The translations under genes were made by a program, and so were the position numbers. Positions 1 through 8,434 of a stretch of 64,000 nucleotides of DNA are shown piece after piece. Position 1 is the stretch's first letter. Each line of letters begins with the position of its first letter. This DNA comes from Streptomyces sp. NBC_00582 (GTDB lineage: Bacteria > Actinomycetota > Actinomycetes > Streptomycetales > Streptomycetaceae): the NCBI RefSeq assembly GCF_036345155.1, contig NZ_CP107772.1, positions 3,658,001 through 3,722,000 on the forward strand, read 5' to 3'. The notes below the pieces were generated by a model that saw only the letters and a program-made list of their open reading frames with translations, did no database searches and was not told the DNA's origin.

Positions 1-69
1 CCCGACCGGATTCGAACCGGCGCTACCGCCTTGAGAGGGCGGCGTGCTAGGCCGCTACACAACGGGGGC
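1..69 (-). tRNA. tRNA-Glu (CTC), 3' end cut by window edge
   Basis: Read on the minus strand, the sequence folds as a tRNA with acceptor strand GCCCCCG starting at 69, anticodon stem CCGCC/GGCGG, loop CTCTCAA with anticodon CTC, and T-arm GGTTCGAATCC. About four bases of the 3' acceptor strand lie outside the window. It is nearly identical to the next tRNA, differing in the anticodon stem. Confidence 0.93.
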
Positions 70-98
70 CCTGGCGATCCCGAGTTGATCGAGATCAG

Positions 99-171
99 TA
101 CCCCCGACCGGATTCGAACCGGCGCTACTGCCTTGAGAGGGCAGCGTGCTAGGCCGCTACACAACGGGGGC
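99..171 (-). tRNA. tRNA-Glu (CTC)
   Basis: This is a 73-nt minus-strand cloverleaf. Acceptor strand GCCCCCG (171-165) pairs with CGGGGGT near 100, with discriminator A at 99. The anticodon stem is CTGCC/GGCAG and the loop CTCTCAA gives anticodon CTC, reading GAG. It is the second of two Glu genes in tandem. CCA is not encoded. Confidence 0.95.
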
Positions 172-192
172 TTTGCAGATGAGCTCTGCGAG

Positions 193-264
193 CTGGCCTA
201 CCTGGACTCGAACCAAGACTAACTGAACCAGAATCAGTCGTGCTGCCAATTACACCATAGGCCA
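193..264 (-). tRNA. tRNA-Gln (CTG)
   Basis: This is a 72-nt minus-strand cloverleaf. The acceptor TGGCCTA pairs with TAGGCCA and is followed by discriminator G. The anticodon stem is ACTGA/TCAGT with loop TTCTGGT, anticodon CTG (codon CAG), and the T-arm is GGTTCGAGTCC. It is the promoter-proximal member of a Gln-Glu-Glu tRNA cluster transcribed leftwards. Confidence 0.95.
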
Positions 265-354
265 CTGGAACGCAAGCCCCGAAGGGGATCTTGTTCTAGT
301 TTCGCGCTTCGGGTTTCCGGCCTTCCGGCCCGCTCCCTCGGCGCAGGAAGAACA

Positions 355-1089
355 TTACCCGAAGGTGGACGGGGCTCCAAAACGGGTATCCGCGCCGAGG
401 ATCGCGGGGAGTTCGGCGAGGGTGGCGATCCGATGCCGGCCGGGCGGCACCTCGACGGTCGCCGTACCGCCGTAGCGGTCGATCCACACCGAGAGCAGAC
501 CGGCGTCGGCGGCGCCCCGTCCGTCGATCTCGGGGTGGTCGCCGACGTACGCCACCTCGTGCGGGGCCAGCTCCAGGGCGTCGCAGGCGGCGAGGAAGGC
601 GGCGGCCTCCGGCTTGGACACGCCCAGCTCGGCCGCGCACAGGATGGTCTCGAAGCGGTCGTGCACCCCGAGCACGCGCAGCTTGTGGTCCTGGACGGTG
701 AGGCTGGAGTTGGACAGCACCGCGTGCCGGTGGCTGGCGGCGAGGGCGTCCAGGGTGGGCAGCACGTCGGGGAAAAGCGCCCAGGCGGCCTCGTAGTGCC
801 CGAGGTAGCGCCGGAACCAGTCGTCGGCCTCGGCGTCGGTGAGCTCCGGCCGGCCCAGGAAGACCCGCACCCGGTCCCGCCGCTGCCCCTCGAAGGTGAC
901 CTCGCCCGCGGAGAAGCGCGCCCACTGCTGATCGGTGACCTCCCGCCACCGGTCGAGGGCCTGCTCCGCGGTCCCGTACCCCTCCAGCAGCCTCTCGGCC
1001 ACCAGATGCCCCCGCATGCCCTCGCGGTCGGCGGTCGTGTAGTCGAAGAGGGTGTCGTCAACGTCCCAGACCACGGCACGAATGCTCAT
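355..1089 (-). CDS. HAD-superfamily hydrolase (phosphatase-like)
   Basis: A 244-residue protein with the four haloacid-dehalogenase motifs. The nucleophile motif DVDDT is at residues 9-13, the motif II serine lies in LSNSS (about 125-129), the motif III lysine is in VSKP (K159), and the acidic motif GDHPEID is at 183-189. An alpha-helical cap lies between motifs I and II. The family hydrolyses phosphate monoesters of small metabolites through an aspartyl-phosphate; the substrate cannot be read from sequence. The start is the ATG at 1089, because the long upstream extension of the frame has no HAD character. It faces away from the RelE-like gene, 36 bp upstream. Confidence 0.88.
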   Translation of the reverse strand: MSIRAVVWDVDDTLFDYTTADREGMRGHLVAERLLEGYGTAEQALDRWREVTDQQWARFSAGEVTFEGQRRDRVRVFLGRPELTDAEADDWFRRYLGHYEAAWALFPDVLPTLDALAASHRHAVLSNSSLTVQDHKLRVLGVHDRFETILCAAELGVSKPEAAAFLAACDALELAPHEVAYVGDHPEIDGRGAADAGLLSVWIDRYGGTATVEVPPGRHRIATLAELPAILGADTRFGAPSTFG

Positions 1090-1125
1090 GGCTCCGACGG
1101 TATCGCGGGCTGGCACACTGGGGGC

Positions 1126-1410
1126 GTGAGCGAGTACCGAGTCCAGTTCACCGTCGAGGCCCGCGCGGCGTACGACGGCCTGCCCACCGAGCGGCGAGCC
1201 CAGTTGGACAAGGCCGTGCGGATACTGGCACGGGACCCTTTCCGCAAGGTCGCGACCGCGCAACTCGGGCCCGACGAACACCTGCGCAAGGCCTACGTGG
1301 CTCCCGGGGTGATGTTGGAGTACATGGTCGCGGGCGCCGTCATGGTCGTCGTCGTGCTGGAGATCTTCGACGAGTTCGCCTACCTGGTCGACGAAGCCGA
1401 AGCGCAGTGA
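1126..1410 (+). CDS. RelE/ParE-fold small protein, orphan toxin-like
   Basis: A 94-residue protein opening VSEYRVQFT with the GTG at 1126. The pattern resembles the RelE/ParE fold: a beta strand (YRVQFT), a helical hairpin (AAYDGLPTERRAQLDKAV), a conserved LARDPF turn, then strands RKAYVAPGVMLEYMV and VMVVVVLEIFDE. Known members are ribosome-dependent mRNA interferases or gyrase poisons. No antitoxin gene lies on either side: upstream is the divergent HAD gene and downstream a terminator. It may be a solitary, domesticated member, so toxicity is unproven. Confidence 0.72.
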   Translation: MSEYRVQFTVEARAAYDGLPTERRAQLDKAVRILARDPFRKVATAQLGPDEHLRKAYVAPGVMLEYMVAGAVMVVVVLEIFDEFAYLVDEAEAQ

Positions 1411-1416
1411 GCGACG

Positions 1417-1459
1417 CGTGAGGGGCGGCACCCGGAGACTCCGGCTGCCGCCCCTCACG
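1417..1459. terminator. Bidirectional terminator between RelE-like gene and gltX
   Basis: A perfect 14-bp inverted repeat, CGTGAGGGGCGGCA at 1417-1430 and its complement at 1446-1459, with a smaller CCGGA/TCCGG hairpin inside. It lies between two convergent genes, 6 bp after one stop and 12 bp from the other. Confidence 0.85.
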
Positions 1460-1471
1460 TACGTCTGTCGG

Positions 1472-2956
1472 TTACGCCGCCAGCTTCGCCAGGGCCGCGT
1501 CGATCCGTGCCAGCGTCTTCTCCTTGCCCAGGATCTCCAGGGACTCGAAGAGGGGGAGGCCGACCGTGCGGCCGGTGACGGCGACGCGGACCGGGGCCTG
1601 GGCCTTGCCGAGCTTGAGGCCGTGGGCCTCGCCGGCGGCCAGGACGGCCTCCTTCAGGGACTCCGCCGAGGTCCAGTCGGCCGACTCCAGCTTCTCGCGG
1701 GCCGTGACGAGGAGGGCGTCCGCGCCCTCCTTCATCGCCTTCGTCCACGAGGCCTCGTCGGTGACCGGCTCCGCGAGGAACAGGAAGTCGACGTTGTCGG
1801 TGATCTCGGAGAGGACCTTGAGGCGGGTCTGGGCGTGCGGGGCGATCGCCTCCCACTTGGCCTCGTCGAAGTCCTCAGGGGCCCAGGGGGCGAACGGCGC
1901 CCTCAGCCACGGGGCGCAGCGCTCCGTGAAGTCCTTCACATCGAGCATGCGGATGTGGTCGGCGTTGATCGCCTCGCACTTCTTGAGGTCGAAGCGCGCC
2001 GGGTTGGGGTTGACGTCCGCGATGTCGAAGGCCGCGATCATCTCGTCCAGCGTGAAGATGTCCTGGTCGGCGGAGAGCGACCAGCCGAGCAGCGAGAGGT
2101 AGTTGAGCAGGCCCTCGGGGAGGAAGCCGCGCTCCCGGTAGAGGTTGAGGGACGACTCGGGGTCGCGCTTGGAGAGCTTCTTGTTGCCCTCGCCCATCAC
2201 GTACGGCAGATGCCCGAAGGCGGGGGTCCCCTTGGCGATGCCCAGCTCGATCAGCGCCTTGTACAGGGCGATCTGGCGCGGGGTGGAGGAGAGCAGGTCC
2301 TCGCCGCGCAGGACGTGGGTGATCTCCATCAGGGCGTCGTCGACCGGGTTGACGAGCGTGTAGAGGGGGGCGCCGTTCGCGCGGACGATGCCGTAGTCGG
2401 GCACGTTCTCCGGGGTGAACGTCAGCTCGCCGCGGACCAGGTCCGTGAAGGTGATCGTCTCGTCGGGCATCCGGAAGCGGACGATCGGCGCGCGCCCCTG
2501 GGCCCTGTACTCCTCGACCTGCGCCTCGGTGAGGTCACGGCAGTGGCCGTCGTAGCCGGACGGCTTGCCGGCGGCGCGGGCGGCCTCGCGGCGGGTGTCC
2601 AGCTCCTCCTGGGAGCAGTAGCAGTGGTAGGCGTGGCCGGCGTCGAGGAGCTTGGCCGCGACGTCCTTGTAGAGGTCCATGCGCTGCGACTGGCGGTACG
2701 GCGCGTGCGGGCCGCCGATCTCGGGGCCCTCGTCCCAGGCGAAGCCCAGCCAGCGCAGCGAGTCGAGCAGCTGGTCGTAGGACTCCTCGGAGTCGCGGGC
2801 CGCGTCGGTGTCCTCGATGCGGAAGACCAGCGTGCCCTGGTGGTGCCTGGCGAACGCCCAGTTGAACAGGGCGGTGCGGACCAGGCCCACATGCGGGTTA
2901 CCGGTGGGGGAAGGACAGAAACGTACGCGGACGGGTGAGCCGGGTGCGCTAGCCAC
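1472..2956 (-). CDS. gltX: Glutamyl-tRNA synthetase
   Basis: Charges tRNA-Glu with glutamate in the cytoplasm using ATP. The 494-residue protein has class I signatures: the HIGH-type motif HVGL at residues 22-25 after the PTGNP lead-in, FRIEDTD near 50, zinc-type cysteines (CYC and GYDGHC, roughly 105-135), and the KMSKS-equivalent KLSKRD near 257. I chose the GTG at 2956 because AAGG lies 9 nt upstream; the TTG at 2965 has no room for a ribosome site. The start overlaps the preceding fumarylacetoacetate-hydrolase gene by 8 nt, suggesting coupled translation. Cognate tRNA-Glu genes lie 1.3 kb away. Confidence 0.97.
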   Translation of the reverse strand: MASAPGSPVRVRFCPSPTGNPHVGLVRTALFNWAFARHHQGTLVFRIEDTDAARDSEESYDQLLDSLRWLGFAWDEGPEIGGPHAPYRQSQRMDLYKDVAAKLLDAGHAYHCYCSQEELDTRREAARAAGKPSGYDGHCRDLTEAQVEEYRAQGRAPIVRFRMPDETITFTDLVRGELTFTPENVPDYGIVRANGAPLYTLVNPVDDALMEITHVLRGEDLLSSTPRQIALYKALIELGIAKGTPAFGHLPYVMGEGNKKLSKRDPESSLNLYRERGFLPEGLLNYLSLLGWSLSADQDIFTLDEMIAAFDIADVNPNPARFDLKKCEAINADHIRMLDVKDFTERCAPWLRAPFAPWAPEDFDEAKWEAIAPHAQTRLKVLSEITDNVDFLFLAEPVTDEASWTKAMKEGADALLVTAREKLESADWTSAESLKEAVLAAGEAHGLKLGKAQAPVRVAVTGRTVGLPLFESLEILGKEKTLARIDAALAKLAA

Positions 2957-3734
2957 GCTTGACAACCTTGTTGGTGAGAGTGCCGATGCCTTCGATGGTG
3001 ACGGCGACCTCGTCGCCGACAGCCAGGGGGCCGACCCCTGCCGGGGTGCCCGTGAGGATGACGTCGCCGGGGAGCAGTGTCATGGCCTCGGTGATGTTGA
3101 CGATCAGATCCTCGATCGAGTGGATCATCTCGCTGGTGCGGCCCAGCTGGCGCTGCCGGCCGTCGACCGTGAGCTGGATCGTGAGGTCGGACGCGGTGGC
3201 GAGGTCCAGGTCCGTCTCCACCCAGGGGCCGAGCGGGCAGGAGGTGTCGAAGCCCTTGGCCCGCGCCCACTGCTTCTCCCGCCGCTGGACGTCCCGCGCG
3301 GTGACGTCGTTGGCGCAGGTGTAGCCGAAGATCACGTCCGCGACGCGTTCGCGCGGGACCTCGCGGCACATCCGGCCGATGACGACCGCGAGCTCGGCCT
3401 CGTGGTGCAGTTCCTCGGAGAACGGCGGGTACTGGATGTCGTCGCCGGGGCCGATCACCGAGGTGGACGGCTTGAAGAAGGCGAACGGGGCGTCCGGCAC
3501 CTCGTTGCCCAGCTCGCGCGCGTGCTCGGCGTAGTTGCGGCCGAAGGCCACCACCTTGTTGGGCAGGACGGGCGGGAGCAGCCGGACCTTGCTCAGCGGC
3601 ACCTTGGTGCCGGAGAGCTCGAATTCCGCGAACGGGATGCCCTTGATGATGTCGAGGACGAGCTCGTCCGGCTTGTCGCCCTCGACCGCGCCGAAGGCGA
3701 CGTTGCCGTCGATGGAGAACCTGGCGATGCGCAC
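2949..3734 (-). CDS. Fumarylacetoacetate hydrolase family protein
   Basis: A 261-residue protein starting at GTG 3734, with AAGGGG about 11 nt upstream. The C-terminal two thirds are a typical FAH fold. Metal-binding acids appear in [11 protein letters not shown] (E112, E114) and ANDVTARD (D143), with GRNYAEHA near 65 and the late LTGTPAGVG signature. The family includes 2-hydroxyhepta-2,4-diene-1,7-dioate isomerases, acylpyruvases and oxaloacetate decarboxylases, and the sequence alone does not choose between them. It lies immediately upstream of and overlaps gltX in the same transcription unit. Confidence 0.92.
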   Translation of the reverse strand: MRIARFSIDGNVAFGAVEGDKPDELVLDIIKGIPFAEFELSGTKVPLSKVRLLPPVLPNKVVAFGRNYAEHARELGNEVPDAPFAFFKPSTSVIGPGDDIQYPPFSEELHHEAELAVVIGRMCREVPRERVADVIFGYTCANDVTARDVQRREKQWARAKGFDTSCPLGPWVETDLDLATASDLTIQLTVDGRQRQLGRTSEMIHSIEDLIVNITEAMTLLPGDVILTGTPAGVGPLAVGDEVAVTIEGIGTLTNKVVKRG

Positions 3735-3824
3735 GGGTTGGTTGGCCCCTTGCTCTGAAGACGGAGAATGAGATCGAGAACGGAGACTGCGCCGGCTGGA
3801 GTGTGACGCTCCAGGCTAACGCGG

Positions 3825-3852
3825 AAGGGCGTCCCCGGCCGGGGACGCCCTT
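3825..3852. terminator. 28-bp perfect palindrome, terminator
   Basis: AAGGGCGTCCCC at 3825-3836, GGCC, then the exact complement to 3852. It lies between the small gene that ends at 3946 and the FAH gene starting at 3734, both on the minus strand, so it would separate the two transcripts. Confidence 0.75.
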
Positions 3853-3945
3853 GACATCCGTTGCGGCCGCCTTGAGCATTCGGCGGCCGGTGCGCGTATC
3901 TCTCCGCGGAGATCGGTGAAGATCTCGTGGATCCCTTCGGGGGAT

Positions 3946-4134
3946 CTACTCCGCGACCGAGGCCGCGACAGGGGCCTCCATGAGGATGGTGCGCTTGGGG
4001 TTGGCGGTCTGGGCCGGAAGATCGACGGCGTGCTCCGGCTGGTCCGGGACCTGCAGTTCGTCGGCGCCCTTGAGGTGCGCCAGCGTCGTGCGTCGCGGGT
4101 TGGCGATCTTGTGGAACATCGTCGTCGTCTTCAC
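3946..4134 (-). CDS. Small protein of unknown function with duplicated ANP(R/K)RTxL motif
   Basis: I do not recognise this gene. The frame gives 62 residues from GTG 4134 or 57 from ATG 4119; neither start has a strong ribosome site, so the N-terminus is uncertain. The peptide contains IANPRRTTL near its start and TANPKRTIL about 30 residues later, an internal repeat joined by a Pro/Asp/Gln-rich linker (VPDQPEHAVDLP). There is no membrane segment and no cysteine. A GATCCC-TTCG-GGGATC hairpin sits at 3930-3946, right at its stop. It is transcribed divergently from the first conservon across a 570-bp gap. Confidence 0.7.
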   Translation of the reverse strand: MKTTTMFHKIANPRRTTLAHLKGADELQVPDQPEHAVDLPAQTANPKRTILMEAPVAASVAE

Positions 4135-4251
4135 TGTTGTACGTGGCCCTGTCTGCTCGGGGGTTGCCGGGTTGTCGGATGTGCCATCCCTGTAAAGCGT
4201 CAGGCTAAACACGCGATTCCCGGGTAACTCGTGAAGACGGCATGATCAGCA

Positions 4252-4267
4252 TGTGAGTTTGCTCACG
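4252..4267. promoter_or_regulatory. Crp-like binding site
   Basis: TGTGA-GTTTGC-TCACG matches the CRP/FNR consensus TGTGA-N6-TCACA at nine of ten fixed positions, and approximates the GTG-N6-GNCAC pattern described for Streptomyces Crp. It lies between the divergent small gene and conservon 1, so it could act on either. Confidence 0.45.
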
Positions 4268-4271
4268 AATC

Positions 4272-4289
4272 AGCGGTCAAAGCGGTCAA
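4272..4289 (+). repeat. Tandem 9-bp direct repeat AGCGGTCAA x2
   Basis: Two abutting exact copies of AGCGGTCAA five bases after the Crp-like palindrome. Paired direct repeats of this size are typical of activator sites, but no regulator can be named. Confidence 0.5.
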
Positions 4290-4705
4290 ACCACGTCGGG
4301 GTTCGACCACTAAGAAACGGACATTGACTCCCTGAAGCACTCATTCCGCTCCTGATCATCGCGACTGGGACACCTGCCACCCCCCAGTGCTTCGCACCCT
4401 TATGCCCGCTTTATAGGGGAACCTTTTCTACGTCCCGTAACGTTCCCCTCACAAGCTGTCACTCATGTCACAGCCCGGCCAACACACCTTGTTGGAGGTG
4501 CGGCACTGTGCTGGAATCTCACGGACCGCCGCTGGATCGAGCCGGCGCACCGGGGCGCACCAGCGCCGTAGTGGCGGTTGGAAGGGGGAGCCAGCGCCGG
4601 TCACTCACGACCATTCGAGGGACGTAATTCAGGGCGTCCCCCAACACGCCGACACCGTTCTTCCGTTCACCCGGAAGGGCGCCTGGTCCAGAGGTTGCGA
4701 CGCTA

Positions 4706-7700
4706 GTGCAGGGACGTTTCAAGAGGGATGGCAGTGCTTCGGCGGAGCCGGAGCCGCACGGCGGGACTGCCCCCAGCAATGGCAGCTCCTCGCCCCAGCA
4801 CGCCCAGAACCCGGGTCCGGTCACGTCCGGCGACGGCGGTGAGCGCCCCGGGCGCCCCGGCGCGTCCGCGTCGCCGAGTCCCCTTCCCCCGACTCCGACG
4901 GTCAAGCCGCCGGCCGGCCCCACCGGGCCCGGCCCCCGTGTGGCGCTGCGCAACTGGCGCATCTCCACGCGTCTGGTGGCGCTGCTCACCCTCCCGGTGG
5001 TCGCGGCCACCACGCTGGGCGCGCTGCGCATCAACCAGTCGATGGACGACATCCAGCAGCTCGACAACATGAAGCTGCTGACGGACATGACCAAGCAGGC
5101 GACCGAGCTCGCCGTCGCCCTCCAGGAGGAGCGCGACCGCTCGGCCGGCCCGCTGTCGCACGGCACCAAGGCGACCGACTTCGGCATCAAGGGCTACCGG
5201 ACCAAGACGGACCGGTCCGTGACCGCCTTCCAGGACGCCTCCGAGGAGATCAACAGCGCCTCCAAGGACGGCAACCTCCAGGGTGTCCGCGACAGCCTCG
5301 TCGGTCTTCTGGCCGACCTGCAGAACCTCCAGAAGATCCGCTCCACGGCGTACGCGGAGAAGGGCAACTCCTCCCAGACGGTCGACGCCTACCACCAGCT
5401 CATCACCAAGCTGCTGGACCTCTCGCAGGACATGGCCCAGGCCACCAGCAACCCGGAGATGATCCAGCGCACGCGTGCGCTGTCCGCCTTCTCCAACGCC
5501 AAGGAGTACGCCTCCGTCCAGCGCGCCGTCCTCGCGGCGGCGCTGCCCGCGAACAACACGTCGTACGGCGAGCTCTCCAACAACGAGCGCCAGTACGCCA
5601 AGGCCGCGTTCGACAACGAGGACTCCGAGCTCTCCAGCTTCCGCAGCATCTACGGCGACGACAACGCCGAGGGACTGCTGAAGCCCATCGAGGAGGGCAA
5701 CCCGGTCATCGAGGAGTCGGACACCTACGCCTCGCGTGCGTTCGCCTCCAACTCCGGTCTGACCTCGCAGGACCAGCGGTCGTACCAGGACTGGATCGAC
5801 GACTCGTCGACCAAGATCCGCCAGATGAACAACATCGAGCACACCCTGCTCGAGGACATGGAGCAGAAGGCCCGCGAGCTGCGCTCCGAGTCCGAGCGCG
5901 ACGCCATCATCAACGGTGCCCTCATCCTGCTCGTCCTCGGCGTGTCGCTGGTCGGCGCCTTCGTCGTCGCCCGGTCCATGATCCGCTCGCTGCGCCGGCT
6001 CCAGGAGACCGCCACCAAGGTCGCCCAGGACCGTCTGCCCGAGCTGGTCAAGCAGCTCTCCGAGTCCGACCCGCAGGACGTCGACACGTCCGTGGAGTCG
6101 GTCGGTGTGCACTCCCGGGACGAGATCGGCCAGGTGGCCGCGGCCTTCGACGACGTGCACCGCGAGGCGGTCCGCCTCGCCGCCGAGCAGGCCCTTCTGC
6201 GGGGCAACGTCAACGCGATGTTCACCAACCTCTCGCGCCGCTCCCAGGGCCTCATCCAGCGTCAGCTCTCGCTCATCTCCGAACTGGAGTCCCGCGAGGC
6301 CGACCCGGACCAGCTCTCCTCGCTCTTCAAGCTCGACCACCTCGCCACCCGTATGCGCCGTAACGGTGAGAACCTCCTGGTCCTCGCGGGTGAAGAGCCC
6401 GGCCGACGCTGGACCCGCCCGGTCCCCCTGGTCGACGTCCTGCGCGCCGCCGCCTCCGAGGTGGAGCAGTACGAGCGCATCGAACTGGCCTCCGTGCCGT
6501 CCACCGAAGTGGCCGGCCGGGTCGTCAACGACCTCGTGCACCTCCTCGCCGAGCTGCTCGAGAACGCCACCTCGTTCTCCTCGCCGCAGACCAAGGTCAA
6601 GGTCACCGGTCACGCGCTGCCCGACGGCCGCGTCCTGATCGAGATCCACGACACCGGTATCGGCCTCTCCCCCGAGGACCTCGCGGCGATCAACGAGCGG
6701 CTCGCCTCGCCGCCCACCGTGGACGTCTCCGTCTCCCGCCGCATGGGCCTCTTCGTGGTCGGCCGTCTGTCCCAGCGGCACGGCATCCGCATCCAGCTCC
6801 GCCCGTCCGACTCCGGTGGTACGACCGCGCTGGTCATGCTGCCCGTGGACGTCGCCCAGGGCGGCAAGAAGCCCCAGCCCAAGCCCGGTCAGGGCGGCTC
6901 CGCCGGCGGTCCCGCCGCCGCGCAGGCCGCCGCGGGTGCCGCCGCCGCGCGTCGCCAGGGCGGCCAGCAGGGCGGTCCGCTCGGCGCCGGCGCTCCCGGG
7001 GGCGGTGCCCTCGGCGCTGGTCCCGGCTCCGGTCCCGGTGCGGGCGGCCGCCTCGCCGCCGGCCAGGGTCCCCGGGCCGCGCTGCCCGGCCGTGACGGCG
7101 GTGGCCGTCCCGGCGGCCAGCCCCCGCGCGGACCGCAGTCCCCCGTCCCGCCCCAGCAGGACCGTCCGGCCCCGGCCGGTGCGGGTGCCGGCTTCGGCGC
7201 TCCGGCGCAGGGCTTCCAGAGCCCCGGGACCAACGGCCAGGGCAACGGCCAGGGCCAGGACTTCTTCGGCGGCAGCCGTCCGCCGCAGCGCAAGAACAAC
7301 TCCGAGCAGCGTGGCCGTCAGCCGCAGCTCCCGCCGCGCGGCGGCCCGCGCGCCGAGCTGCCCGGCGGCAACGCGCAGCCGCGCGTGACGAGCTGGGGCG
7401 ACGAGAACGCCCAGCCGCCGGTGCCGCGCACCCCGCTGGACGCCCCGCGCGGCCACGAGGAGCCGGATGTCGCGCAGACCTCGCGCATGCCGCGCATCGA
7501 CGACCGGCACGGTCCCGCCGCCACGGCGGAGATGCCGGCCGTCCCGCGCATCGACGAGCGCCAGGGTCCGGCCGACTTCGGCCGCGGCGGTGTCAACGGT
7601 CTGCAGGGCACGGGCCAGTTCCCGGCCGTGAGCCCCCAGGACACCGGTCAGTTCCAGCGCCCGGGCGCCGGCGACCGCCAGGACGGCTTCACCCGCTCCG

Positions 7701-8434
7701 ACGTCTTCGGCGCCCCGGGCGGGCAGAACGCCCCGGCGAACCCGAACCAGTTCGCTCCGCAGGCGTACGACAACGGCTCCACGGGCCAGTTCGCCGCTCC
7801 CGGCTACGACAACTCCTCGACCGGCCAGCACGCGCTGCCCGGCCGCCAGGACCTGTCGTCGACGGGACAGTTCGAGCGCCCCCAGATCAACGGGACCAAC
7901 GGCTACGGCTCGCCGCGGCCGCAGGTTCCGCCGCGTCCCGCCCACCGTCCCGAGCCGGAGGCGCTGCCGCCGGCCCAGGGTCCGGGCGACGGTCGCACCC
8001 CGCTGTACGACACGCTGGAGACCAACTGGTTCCACGGCGGTCCGCAGGCGGGCGAGCAGGCTCCCGCGCCGCAGGCTCCGCCGGCGCAGCCGCCGGCTCC
8101 GGCCGCCCCTCAGCGGCCGGCGGCGGGCGGCCCCTCGACCTCCTCGTGGCGCACCTCGCCGAACGACGAACTCGTCCGGCAGGCCGAGCGCGTCCGGCAG
8201 CCGGCCGCGGGCGGGGTCACCACCTCCGGTCTGCCGCGCCGGGTCCCCCGGGCCAACCTGGTCCCGGGCACGGCACAGCAGCAACAGCACCAAACCGGTC
8301 CGCAGGTCTCGCGTGCGCCTGACGACGTACGCGGACGGCTGACCAATCTTCGTCGGGGCATCGCGCAGGGTCGTCAGGCCGGCAACGGTCAGACCGGCAG
8401 TTTCCCGAGCCCCACTCACCCGCAGGAGCGTTAG
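4706..8434 (+). CDS. cvnA1: CvnA1, conservon membrane sensor with histidine-kinase ATPase domain and NIT-like sensor
   Basis: A 1242-residue membrane protein. A Pro/Gly-rich N-terminus is followed by a transmembrane helix at about 90-108, an extracytoplasmic helical domain (nitrate/nitrite-sensor-like) to about 400, a second helix at 404-422, HAMP, and a HATPase core with N-box HLLAELLENATSF near 612 and G-box DTGIGL near 648. No classical phospho-accepting His box is obvious. Residues after about 715 form a Gly/Pro/Gln-rich, probably disordered tail. The start is GTG 4706, with GAGG 11 nt upstream. It is the first gene of a four-gene conservon; CvnA proteins are thought to work with CvnB, C and D as a membrane G-protein-like complex. 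Confidence 0.92.
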   Translation: MQGRFKRDGSASAEPEPHGGTAPSNGSSSPQHAQNPGPVTSGDGGERPGRPGASASPSPLPPTPTVKPPAGPTGPGPRVALRNWRISTRLVALLTLPVVAATTLGALRINQSMDDIQQLDNMKLLTDMTKQATELAVALQEERDRSAGPLSHGTKATDFGIKGYRTKTDRSVTAFQDASEEINSASKDGNLQGVRDSLVGLLADLQNLQKIRSTAYAEKGNSSQTVDAYHQLITKLLDLSQDMAQATSNPEMIQRTRALSAFSNAKEYASVQRAVLAAALPANNTSYGELSNNERQYAKAAFDNEDSELSSFRSIYGDDNAEGLLKPIEEGNPVIEESDTYASRAFASNSGLTSQDQRSYQDWIDDSSTKIRQMNNIEHTLLEDMEQKARELRSESERDAIINGALILLVLGVSLVGAFVVARSMIRSLRRLQETATKVAQDRLPELVKQLSESDPQDVDTSVESVGVHSRDEIGQVAAAFDDVHREAVRLAAEQALLRGNVNAMFTNLSRRSQGLIQRQLSLISELESREADPDQLSSLFKLDHLATRMRRNGENLLVLAGEEPGRRWTRPVPLVDVLRAAASEVEQYERIELASVPSTEVAGRVVNDLVHLLAELLENATSFSSPQTKVKVTGHALPDGRVLIEIHDTGIGLSPEDLAAINERLASPPTVDVSVSRRMGLFVVGRLSQRHGIRIQLRPSDSGGTTALVMLPVDVAQGGKKPQPKPGQGGSAGGPAAAQAAAGAAAARRQGGQQGGPLGAGAPGGGALGAGPGSGPGAGGRLAAGQGPRAALPGRDGGGRPGGQPPRGPQSPVPPQQDRPAPAGAGAGFGAPAQGFQSPGTNGQGNGQGQDFFGGSRPPQRKNNSEQRGRQPQLPPRGGPRAELPGGNAQPRVTSWGDENAQPPVPRTPLDAPRGHEEPDVAQTSRMPRIDDRHGPAATAEMPAVPRIDERQGPADFGRGGVNGLQGTGQFPAVSPQDTGQFQRPGAGDRQDGFTRSDVFGAPGGQNAPANPNQFAPQAYDNGSTGQFAAPGYDNSSTGQHALPGRQDLSSTGQFERPQINGTNGYGSPRPQVPPRPAHRPEPEALPPAQGPGDGRTPLYDTLETNWFHGGPQAGEQAPAPQAPPAQPPAPAAPQRPAAGGPSTSSWRTSPNDELVRQAERVRQPAAGGVTTSGLPRRVPRANLVPGTAQQQQHQTGPQVSRAPDDVRGRLTNLRRGIAQGRQAGNGQTGSFPSPTHPQER

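Larger units (their letters stand above)
4135..4705. other. 571-bp intergenic region upstream of conservon 1
   Basis: I see no convincing gene here. The forward frame opening at 4465 has no ribosome site and runs into cvnA1 out of frame. The region holds the Crp-like palindrome and tandem 9-mers listed separately, an AT-richer patch with a TATAGG box near 4410-4420 that could be a -10 element, and GTGCTGGAAT at 4508-4517, repeated upstream of conservon 2. Confidence 0.6.

Noticed and set aside
2965..2965. TTG as start of gltX
   Set aside because: AAGG would abut the TTG directly, whereas GTG 2956 has correct spacing and begins the conserved [13 protein letters not shown] sequence.
4465..4842. 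Forward frame upstream of and overlapping cvnA1
   Set aside because: No ribosome site, no recognisable protein, and it runs out of frame through the cvnA1 N-terminus; it lies in the promoter region.
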